A stretch of DNA of 7,277 nt from Methanoregula sp. UBA276 (GTDB taxonomy: Archaea > Halobacteriota > Methanomicrobia > Methanomicrobiales > Methanospirillaceae). This document shows positions 1 to 4,577 of this stretch, one piece after another; within the stretch, counting starts at the first letter, position 1; the number at the start of each line of letters is the position of its first letter. A program made the translations under genes and the position numbers. Location: the NCBI GenBank assembly GCA_002508495.1, contig DANA01000014.1, positions 1-7,277 of the forward strand, given 5' to 3'. The notes below the pieces were generated by a model that worked only from the letters and a program-made list of their open reading frames with translations, did no database searches and was not told the origin of the DNA.

Positions 1-36
1 TACGCCTTTTATTTCCGCACTATTCTCTTTTCTCAT
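1..36 (-). CDS. Possible first codons of a leftward gene leaving the window
   Basis: An ATG at 36-34 on the minus strand opens twelve codons (MRKENSAEIKGV) without a stop up to the left edge. The composition is plausible for a protein N-terminus, but there is no clear ribosome binding site before it. The frame also stays open for some distance upstream, so the true start could be earlier, for example a GTG. No function can be inferred from so little sequence. It could equally be chance; only the DNA to the left can decide. Confidence 0.2.
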   Translation of the reverse strand, partial: MRKENSAEIKGV

Positions 37-111
37 CGCAGTGGCAGACAGCAATGCATCATGGCAACGCGCCACGCACCAACCAGGAAAACGGATCGCG
101 GGGACGGTCAC

Positions 112-127
112 AAAAAAAAAAAATTTT
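112..127 (-). terminator. T12 tract on the minus strand, possible transcription terminator
   Basis: Twelve consecutive A residues (112-123) followed by four T read as AAAA then twelve T on the minus strand. Archaeal RNA polymerase terminates on T-rich non-template tracts without needing a hairpin, so this would stop leftward transcripts that pass the last operon gene. The tract lies about 290 bp downstream of that gene, so it may instead be a flexible upstream element of a promoter further left. Confidence 0.35.
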
Positions 128-232
128 CGCCCCCGCAACCCCTGCCTGCATTTTTTCCATCGACTTTCGATTGAACCGTCCGACCGCGAACGACGGAGAA
201 CAGAAAAAATTGTCGATTATACCATGGTTTTG

Positions 233-248
233 TCGGATAATTATCCGA
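233..248. repeat. Perfect 16-bp palindrome TCGGATAATTATCCGA, with a second overlapping palindrome
   Basis: TCGGATAATTATCCGA is its own reverse complement. Its right arm is reused in CCGATAATCGG (245-255), so the half-site CCGAT/ATCGG occurs repeatedly within 23 bp. It lies in non-coding AT-rich DNA. The layout suits a dimeric repressor's operator or a small hairpin. It does not match the ATTTCAAA/TTTGAAAT palindromes found next to arsR, so a different regulator would be implied. Confidence 0.5.
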
Positions 249-326
249 TAATCGGTTCATTTATTGACAACGTTTTTTCGCGATTGAAATGGTTTCATCG
301 CACGTTCGCGATCATTCCCGGTCCAG

Positions 327-341
327 AAAAAACCTGAAAAA
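327..341 (-). terminator. T-rich tracts just after the leftward operon, probable terminator
   Basis: On the minus strand this reads TTTTT, CAGG, TTTTTT, about 75 nt downstream of the stop codon of the 415-693 gene. Closely spaced T-runs are the usual archaeal factor-independent termination signal. No strong hairpin precedes them and none is needed. This is the best-placed terminator for the whole leftward transcript. Confidence 0.45.
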
Positions 342-414
342 GAGAGCGGCAGTGGTCAGCACCCGATTTGCTGAACCAGTACCGTGGAAGGTCCCGTGCA
401 GATGGTGCAGGGCC

Positions 415-693
415 TTACGCGTGCCGGGGAAGATACCATTTTGCCAGGTACCATATTCCGGCAAGGATGAGCAGGGCACTGATGGCTGCGACACCATATG
501 CCCCGGTTTCAAGACCGCAGGTCTGCCGCCCGGCCGTTTCGGCGGCGAGACGCGCACAGCCAGCCGGGATCTCGATGAGCAGATACCAGATGATCGCGCA
601 ATTTGCGAGGATCTCTATAAATATTGCAATGGTCGGGAGGGTCAGGGATTTTTGGTCCTGCGATCCCGGGGCAGGTGAACTGACGGAATTCAT
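415..693 (-). CDS. Small two-helix membrane protein of unknown function, downstream of hgcB
   Basis: The predicted protein has 92 residues. A hydrophilic N-terminus of about 17 residues is followed by a hydrophobic helix at roughly 19-42, a loop, and a second helix at roughly 66-88 ending in KWYLPRHA. Cysteines are at 32 (inside the first helix), 46 and 59 (loop). Codon use resembles the neighbours, and the frame is more plausible than the overlapping ones. The ATG at 693 has only a weak AAAAGGT sequence directly before it. It lies 121 bp after hgcB on the same strand, so it may be the last gene of the operon or separately transcribed, since hairpin and T-tract signals lie in the gap. No family was recognised. 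It is similar in size to small mercury transporters such as MerF or MerE but lacks their vicinal cysteine pairs, so that name is not justified. Confidence 0.6.
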   Translation of the reverse strand: MNSVSSPAPGSQDQKSLTLPTIAIFIEILANCAIIWYLLIEIPAGCARLAAETAGRQTCGLETGAYGVAAISALLILAGIWYLAKWYLPRHA

Positions 694-750
694 ACCTTTT
701 GTTCAGCACGCGAAGGGAAAAAGGAACCGGGGATCCACCCGGATTAATCC

Positions 751-793
751 AAAAAAGCGATCCCCTGCCCGTCTGCACCATCACTTCGTGATG
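751..793 (-). terminator. Hairpin followed by T6 tract after hgcB, possible terminator or partial stop
   Basis: About 20 nt past the hgcB stop, the minus strand contains CATCAC-GAA-GTGATG (793-779), a 6-bp stem with a three-base loop. Some 22 nt further on is a run of six T (756-751). A wider 7-bp pairing, GATCCCC with GGGGATC (759-765 with 729-735), encloses the T-run and a GGATTAATCC palindrome (741-750). This could end or attenuate transcription between hgcB and the small membrane-protein gene, or protect the 3' end of the hgcAB message. Confidence 0.4.
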
Positions 794-812
794 TCCCTGC
801 ATGGAATACCGG

Positions 813-1169
813 TTATCGCGTCCTCTCCCCGCAATCGCAGGATGGCGGCGTTTTTGGTTTTGCCGGGGACTCAGCGCAGCACGAACCGTCCTCTCCGCCG
901 CAACTGCACTCAGTGTCCATATCCTTTCCCCGCAGCGCTGCGCCAATCATCGCCCAGGCACAGCCGACCCCGCTCTGAACGGAGATCGCCTGCACCGGAC
1001 AGTTGAGGGCGCAGGCACCGCACTCCATGCACGCCTCCGGCCGGGTAAGGCTCACGTGCCCTTTTACTTCCGTGAATACAGCGTGGGGGCAGACCTGCGT
1101 GCAGCGTTTACAGTTGATGCATCGGTCCCTCTGGAACTGGAGTGATGTCTCCTGGTACGAATTGAACAT
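813..1169 (-). CDS. hgcB: HgcB, 4Fe-4S ferredoxin of mercury methylation
   Basis: HgcB supplies electrons to HgcA for reducing its corrinoid during methylation of Hg(II), and probably helps bind mercury through its extra cysteines. The 118-residue protein has two ferredoxin motifs: CINCKRC with C27-P (residues 17-28) and CMECGAC with C57-P (47-58). The CMECGAC form is the HgcB signature. Cys70 in GVGCA matches the single conserved cysteine found after the clusters in HgcB, and a Cys-Cys pair is present at 97-98. The tail is unusually long and cysteine-rich: CSC at 88-90 before the pair, and CDC at 111-113 after it. From memory, most HgcB proteins are about 95 residues and end near the Cys-Cys pair. 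The ATG lies one base after the hgcA stop, with GGGGGGATC inside the end of hgcA as ribosome binding site, so the two are translationally coupled. A generic 2[4Fe-4S] ferredoxin is excluded by the pairing with hgcA and the Cys70/Cys97-98 pattern. Confidence 0.95.
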   Translation of the reverse strand: MFNSYQETSLQFQRDRCINCKRCTQVCPHAVFTEVKGHVSLTRPEACMECGACALNCPVQAISVQSGVGCAWAMIGAALRGKDMDTECSCGGEDGSCCAESPAKPKTPPSCDCGERTR

Positions 1170-1170
1170 G

Positions 1171-2241
1171 TCAGATCCCCCCGAGGAGCCGGCTTACGCC
1201 AAGCAAAATGCCGGCAAGCGATCCCAGGACCGCCATCGCCGCCATGAGCGGGACATACCGGAAGATCTCTTTTTTCACGCCGGTGCGGGAAGTGTACGTC
1301 GTACAGCCCGTGAAATTCAGGGCAAGGTATCCCACCACGGCAGGCATCACAAGGAGGGGCGCGGCTGCCCCGAGAGCCGCTGCCCACGCGGGGAGCGCCG
1401 GGGTCGTCCCGAACACGAACGCAAAAGGCAGGGCGACAACCGCGCCAAGGAACAGCCCTTTTATCGAGAAGTCCTTCGCCGGAAGGAAGGGAAGGAGCAC
1501 CGGAAAGAGCACGGTCCCGGTCACAACCGCGGTCACGGCCGCAAGCGCTGCCACCGGCCCTGCTAGGAACCAGAGGGCTGCTGCTGCTATGATCATCGGC
1601 CAGACGACATGGACAAATTCCACGGGCGTCAGGACCAGCCGGTCCCGGAAGGGAAATTCCACGCGCCGCATTTTTGGAGTTGCCGTATGGGTCTTCAGGT
1701 ACTCCGGCAGGTCCCGGGCACGCACCGGGCCATACTCGACAAGGAACTTCGTCTTCCGTGCCACATCCGGCCACGAGACGCCCGGCCCTCCCAATTGGGG
1801 CACGATGATCTTGCGGTGAGTAACGATCGTTGCAAGGCCAGACGACTCTATCCGGTGGACGAGTTCATCCGTACCAAACGTCCCTTTCCCTGCTGCACAC
1901 CAGACATTGATCCCTTTCGTGTCCAGCACGAGGATCCATGCATCGATCCCCGCGAGCGCTGACCGTAAGGCATCGAAACTGAGCGTATAGTTCGCCGAGG
2001 CAAAGACCGGCGATTCCGCACCCGGGTTCCCGAGCCGGTACAGGCCGGGTCCGACGCGGTGATCTGACCGTTTCCATCCCCAGCGGGCCAGGAAGTGATC
2101 GAGACGGTTGGCGAAGGTGATGGTGCTGTCGGTCGTGCAGATCTCTGCGGTTCCTGGTTTACTGGGGGGGCAGCTGCATTGCTCCTCCGGTCCTCCTGGA
2201 GCGCAGGAGCAGCGGGATTGTTTCTGTTCATTTCTTTCCAT
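1171..2241 (-). CDS. hgcA: HgcA, corrinoid membrane protein of mercury methylation
   Basis: HgcA transfers a methyl group from its corrinoid cofactor to Hg(II), producing methylmercury at the inner face of the membrane. The protein has 356 residues. The corrinoid-binding domain (about 40-190) contains the diagnostic cap-helix motif NVWCAAGK at 112-119, in which Cys115 is the expected lower axial cobalt ligand. The C-terminal half has about five membrane helices (roughly 208-228, 229-250, 260-280, 284-308, 329-350), with the family-like NFTGCTTYTSRTGVKKE segment at 309-325. This fusion of a CdhE-like corrinoid domain to a membrane anchor is particular to HgcA; the acetyl-CoA synthase subunit CdhE lacks the anchor. 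The N-terminus is odd: about 35 residues rich in cysteine (C11, C13, C22, C24, C35), with two CSC motifs before the folded domain. The ATG at 2241 is preceded by GAGGAAATTGAT. It lies 42 bp after the C_GCAxxG gene, and hgcB follows after one base. Confidence 0.96.
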   Translation of the reverse strand: MERNEQKQSRCSCAPGGPEEQCSCPPSKPGTAEICTTDSTITFANRLDHFLARWGWKRSDHRVGPGLYRLGNPGAESPVFASANYTLSFDALRSALAGIDAWILVLDTKGINVWCAAGKGTFGTDELVHRIESSGLATIVTHRKIIVPQLGGPGVSWPDVARKTKFLVEYGPVRARDLPEYLKTHTATPKMRRVEFPFRDRLVLTPVEFVHVVWPMIIAAAALWFLAGPVAALAAVTAVVTGTVLFPVLLPFLPAKDFSIKGLFLGAVVALPFAFVFGTTPALPAWAAALGAAAPLLVMPAVVGYLALNFTGCTTYTSRTGVKKEIFRYVPLMAAMAVLGSLAGILLGVSRLLGGI

Positions 2242-2283
2242 ATCAATTTCCTCGTCATTGGGAATCTGACTCCCATTAATCCC

Positions 2284-2766
2284 TCATGTTCCTTTTTTGA
2301 GAATCCGCTCAAGGATCTCCGCAGCGTCGCGCACGCAGGCCGGGCATGTTGTTTTGAACAGGTTTGCCTTTGCGGCCTCATCGTACTCAGCCGGAACGCT
2401 CAGGTTGTACCCGAGGATATCGGTGCAGTTCACCGAGCCGTGCTTCCGGGTGAATTCCTGGATGAACTGCCTTGTGAGCGCCCGGGTCTTTTCCGTTGCA
2501 CCCCCGTCATCGCCTGGCACCTCCTTGCCGTACTTCAGGCCAATCACCATGATTGCACCCGACACGGCCCCGCAGATATTGCCGGTCTTTGAGATGCCGC
2601 CGCCAAACCCGCAGGCGATCTTCCGTGCGGTCTTCTCATCGAGCCCGAGATCCTTCGCAAATGCGCCAAAGACGGAAGCCGAGCACGTTATCCCTTTGCC
2701 AAAACTGGCTGCTGCATCATCGCTTTTTTTCATGGTAGTCTTCCCCATCTTTTTTGGAGTATTCAT
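2284..2766 (-). CDS. C_GCAxxG_C_C family protein (putative redox or metal-binding)
   Basis: The 160-residue protein fits the C_GCAxxG_C_C family, small proteins with spaced conserved cysteines that often occur near redox enzymes and whose biochemical role is largely unknown. Visible features are C28 in the ITCSASV segment, C52 in ACGFGGGISKTG, C65 in the core motif GNICGAVSGA (62-71), C114, and a terminal CPAC pair (141/144). The start chosen is the ATG at 2766, because AGAGGA lies just before it. A GTG at 2790 in the same frame and ATGs at 2748 and 2733 are alternatives; the last would still keep all the cysteines. It is directly upstream of hgcA in the same direction, 42 bp away, and 45 bp downstream of the DUF2703 gene. 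A role in electron or thiol transfer is inferred only from the cysteines and the context. Confidence 0.85.
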   Translation of the reverse strand: MNTPKKMGKTTMKKSDDAAASFGKGITCSASVFGAFAKDLGLDEKTARKIACGFGGGISKTGNICGAVSGAIMVIGLKYGKEVPGDDGGATEKTRALTRQFIQEFTRKHGSVNCTDILGYNLSVPAEYDEAAKANLFKTTCPACVRDAAEILERILKKGT

Positions 2767-2811
2767 TTTTCCTCTACGGATTCCAGGCACACGACCCGGG
2801 CCGTAGACTCA

Positions 2812-3216
2812 TCACCGCTCACCTTCAGCACCCAGTGCCCGGTACGCCGCCTTCCTGATCATCTCCGGAGGGATATCCTCGTACCGTTCATTCCCGATCC
2901 CGATTGCTCGACAGCAGGTGCTCTCCCCGGCAAGAGTGCCACAGGAAGGACAGTCGGTCGACACAACAGAGGCAGCGAGCAGGTCTTCGATCAAGGTCCC
3001 GTTCATAAGGATCTCGTTTGATTCAGCAATCCGGGTCTTGTCGAGAAGCGTCTCGGTCAGGTTGATCTTCACGCCAGCAGGAGCGAACTCCCGCCGGAGG
3101 TCTTCGATCACCACCCTGAGTGATTCACCGGTCTTCCCGCACCGCTCGCAGGTTGCGTCACCGACCGCGAAGTGCTTCCATTCGATCTCAAGACGCTTAT
3201 ACCGTGGCGTATTCAT
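2812..3216 (-). CDS. DUF2703 family protein, cysteine-rich and thioredoxin-like
   Basis: The 134-residue protein matches the DUF2703 pattern: an N-terminal strand with IEWKHF, a CERC pair (23/26), a thioredoxin-like stretch, the SNEILMNGTLIEDLL segment (66-80), then CPSC (89/92), vicinal C101-C102, and a closing YEDIPPEMIRKAAYRAL helix. The family has no established reaction. The cysteine pairs and the NG-x-x-IE segment resemble a thioredoxin-fold protein that binds metal or carries a disulfide. Its ATG overlaps the stop of the preceding DGC gene in an ATGA arrangement, with GGGAGTGAT upstream as ribosome binding site, so it is translated in coupling with that gene. From memory, such proteins occur in arsenic/thiol clusters of methanogens and sulfate reducers. 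Its presence in an ArsR-controlled train agrees with a soft-metal role, but that is inference. Confidence 0.85.
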   Translation of the reverse strand: MNTPRYKRLEIEWKHFAVGDATCERCGKTGESLRVVIEDLRREFAPAGVKINLTETLLDKTRIAESNEILMNGTLIEDLLAASVVSTDCPSCGTLAGESTCCRAIGIGNERYEDIPPEMIRKAAYRALGAEGER

Positions 3217-3563
3217 GGAGCATCACTCCCGTTGTTCATGATAGCCCGGATCACCGTCTCGATCTCATCGTACTTCACATCAGCCATGCCGTTCTTCTCG
3301 ATCCCGAGTTCGGTGGCGATGATGTGGACATCCGCGGAGAGGCCGGCAGCGGTGAGTTTCTTCGTTGCACAACAGTCCGTGCACCCGTCAAGCACGATAA
3401 GGCGCGCTGCTCCCCCTGCATCCATGCGGAGAGATTCTGCCGACTGTTTGCAGTTCAAGCACAAAAACATACCGGGCTTCCGCTGTATCAGGAGCATTCC
3501 TGCCTGCGTGGTGAGTTTTCCGGTATTCGAGATGCCGGAACAGGTAACGAGTGCGCAGGTCAT
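3213..3563 (-). CDS. DGC-domain putative zinc-binding protein (second, shorter copy)
   Basis: The 116-residue protein belongs to the DGC family (often annotated 'putative zinc-binding protein'), named after its conserved Asp-Gly-Cys. Here the motif is LDGCTDCC at 58-65, giving C61, C64 and C65. Other features are C3 and C8 in the N-terminal MTCALVTCSGISNTGKLT segment and a CLNC pair (35/38). The N-terminal CSG..NTGKLT stretch resembles the CAGQANTGQLT stretch of the longer DGC protein encoded just before it, so the two are probably tandem paralogues that have diverged. The gene starts 12 bp after its paralogue, with only a weak ribosome binding site (GGGAT), and ends in an ATGA overlap with the DUF2703 gene. 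The molecular function of the family is unknown; metal or thiol binding is inferred from the cysteines. Confidence 0.85.
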   Translation of the reverse strand: MTCALVTCSGISNTGKLTTQAGMLLIQRKPGMFLCLNCKQSAESLRMDAGGAARLIVLDGCTDCCATKKLTAAGLSADVHIIATELGIEKNGMADVKYDEIETVIRAIMNNGSDAP

Positions 3564-3575
3564 GCAATCCCGTGT

Positions 3576-4040
3576 TCAGCAGGTCCCGTTGCACCCGCAT
3601 CCGCAGCCGCTGTTCTTCCCGCCGGATCTCTTGTCCGTGGATGCAGTGGTTTTCGTCCGCCCCTCTCCCTTCCAGCAGGCAGAGACGATCTTCTCAACAT
3701 CGTCCTGCGTGTAGTCTTTCGAGGGGCCTTTGGTGATCCCGAGATCGGTCACGACGATATGCTGCCCTGCCGGAACCCCCTGTGCCCCTGCTATCTTTTT
3801 TGCGCAGAGCATCGGGCAGCCATCAAGGATGACTACCTCTTCGGCATTCATCGCGTTTGCGACAAGATTCTCTGAGCCGATCGCGAGCAGTGCCACGCAG
3901 GCAATACTCCCATAGCCCTCCTCGGTGAGCTGGATGGCTGCAAGGTTGGTCAGCTGTCCGGTATTCGCCTGCCCGGCGCAGGGGAAGATGATCCGTTTCT
4001 TCTCGTTCTGCCCGCAGGTACAGGATGGTGTGTCTGCCAT
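3576..4040 (-). CDS. DGC-domain putative zinc-binding protein with Cys-rich ends
   Basis: The 154-residue protein has the DGC motif as LDGCPMLCAKK (72-82, with C75 and C79), a CAGQANTGQLTNLAA segment at 21-35, C48 in GSIACVAL, and a conserved-looking HIVVTDLGI strand near 94-102. It carries two additions: an N-terminal CTC (7/9), and a lysine/glycine-rich tail ending in CGCGCNGTC (C146, C148, C150, C154). Such a tail looks like a flexible soft-metal clamp. The start is well supported by GGAGTGA just before the ATG, and the gene begins 4 bp after the thioredoxin gene. Family function is not established; binding of Zn(II) or a thiophilic metal is inferred from sequence and from the neighbouring ArsR, thioredoxin and HgcAB genes. 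Confidence 0.87.
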   Translation of the reverse strand: MADTPSCTCGQNEKKRIIFPCAGQANTGQLTNLAAIQLTEEGYGSIACVALLAIGSENLVANAMNAEEVVILDGCPMLCAKKIAGAQGVPAGQHIVVTDLGITKGPSKDYTQDDVEKIVSACWKGEGRTKTTASTDKRSGGKNSGCGCGCNGTC

Positions 4041-4044
4041 CGTT

Positions 4045-4284
4045 TCACTCCGATACCAGGGATTTGATCTCGTTCACGTCCGGCACCCTGCCTTCCGTGA
4101 CGATCTCACCGTTGATGATGAGCGCCGGCGTCATCATCACCCCGCTTGTCGCGATCGCGTCGATGTCTTCAACCTTCACGACTTCGGTGGCAATGCCGAG
4201 GTCTTTCACTGCTGACTGCACATTGTCAAAGAGCCTCTTGCACTTTGCGCAGCCGGTCCCGAGTACTTCAATCTTGATTGTCAT
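4045..4284 (-). CDS. Small thioredoxin/glutaredoxin-like protein (TM0996 type)
   Basis: The 79-residue protein has the minimal thioredoxin fold of the TM0996/'redox-active disulfide protein 2' family. It has a first strand TIKIEVLGTG, the active site CAKC (C12/C15), an alpha-beta unit, the cis-proline loop MMTPAL (Pro53), and a final strand and helix (IINGEIVTEGRVP). It would act in the cytoplasm, reducing disulfides or shuttling thiol-bound metal. The ATG at 4284 is chosen because family members begin directly with the first strand; a TTG at 4296 would add four residues and overlap the previous stop. It sits 8 bp after the small unknown gene and 4 bp before the DGC gene. A member of this family next to a COG0701-type permease is a recurring arrangement in my recollection, which supports a joint role. 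Confidence 0.92.
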   Translation of the reverse strand: MTIKIEVLGTGCAKCKRLFDNVQSAVKDLGIATEVVKVEDIDAIATSGVMMTPALIINGEIVTEGRVPDVNEIKSLVSE

Positions 4285-4292
4285 ATTTTTAC

Positions 4293-4568
4293 TCAACTCA
4301 CGTCAGGTGCCGCGTCATCCTTTTGGCAAACCTTTTTGTAATCTTCCATGATTGCCCGGGCATATGCTTCCGCAACACCCGGGGGGATATAGTTGTAGAC
4401 CCGGATCTTCTTCATCAGCGCCTCGCTGATACGAGAGTCATTTCCCGGGTTCTGTTCCCGCACCGCGGCAATGCTCTCGTCGAGCATCGGGATCCCGGTC
4501 ATAATCCCGTTCACCGGGATCTGCCGGAGCGCATCTGCCGCACAGCAGGGGATTTTGTCGTTGTTCAT
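4293..4568 (-). CDS. Small conserved-looking protein of unknown function
   Basis: The protein has 91 residues and is predicted to be cytosolic and mostly helical. It starts with a vicinal cysteine pair (C8-C9, in KIPCCAADAL) and has a glycine/proline turn (NGIMTGIPMLDESI, 20-33). Its C-terminal segment KIRVYNYIPPGVAEAYARAIMEDYKKVC (about 54-81) looks like a conserved NYIP-x(5)-Y-x(6)-Y signature. No named family was recognised. The gene lies between the permease (9 bp upstream) and the thioredoxin (8 bp downstream) with a good GAGG ribosome binding site, so it is a genuine operon member. A small accessory subunit or metallochaperone for the permease would fit its position, but nothing in the sequence proves this. 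Confidence 0.8.
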   Translation of the reverse strand: MNNDKIPCCAADALRQIPVNGIMTGIPMLDESIAAVREQNPGNDSRISEALMKKIRVYNYIPPGVAEAYARAIMEDYKKVCQKDDAAPDVS

Positions 4569-4577
4569 TCTTTTGCC

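Larger units (their letters stand above)
37..414. other. AT-rich intergenic region without a convincing gene
   Basis: This stretch follows the last gene of the leftward operon. It is visibly richer in A/T than the coding DNA, especially from about 110 to 300. It holds a run of twelve A followed by TTTT (112-127), which is a T12 tract on the minus strand. It also holds a 16-bp perfect palindrome (233-248) overlapped by an 11-bp one (245-255), an inverted repeat with one bulged base (281-300), and paired A-runs (327-341). The open frames across it on the plus strand have no family signature or ribosome binding site and look like chance. It probably carries terminators for the operon and possibly a promoter or operator for the next gene to the left. 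Confidence 0.6.

Noticed and set aside
41..337. 98-residue open frame on the plus strand in the left spacer
   Set aside because: It runs through the A12 tract and the palindromes, has no ribosome binding site or motif, and its composition is unlike the neighbouring genes.
415..693. Calling the small membrane protein MerF, MerE or MerC
   Set aside because: The paired cysteines of those transporters are absent, and no merA, merB or merP-like gene is in the window.
368..1006. 212-residue open frame on the plus strand over hgcB and the small membrane gene
   Set aside because: It has low-complexity Arg/Pro/Ser composition, no ribosome binding site, and lies antisense to hgcB, whose ferredoxin motifs are unmistakable.
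1064..1774. 236-residue minus-strand frame overlapping hgcA out of phase
   Set aside because: It is a frame-shifted reading of hgcA DNA; the hgcA frame carries the NVWCAAGK motif and membrane helices, whereas this one carries nothing recognisable.
1171..2241. Reading the corrinoid protein as the acetyl-CoA synthase subunit CdhE or another methyltransferase
   Set aside because: The cap-helix motif, the C-terminal membrane domain and the adjacent hgcB fit HgcA, and no other CODH/ACS genes are present.
2259..2275. Short stem TGGGA/TCCCA before hgcA as a terminator or attenuator
   Set aside because: A 5-bp stem without a following T-tract is too weak to separate hgcA from the genes before it.
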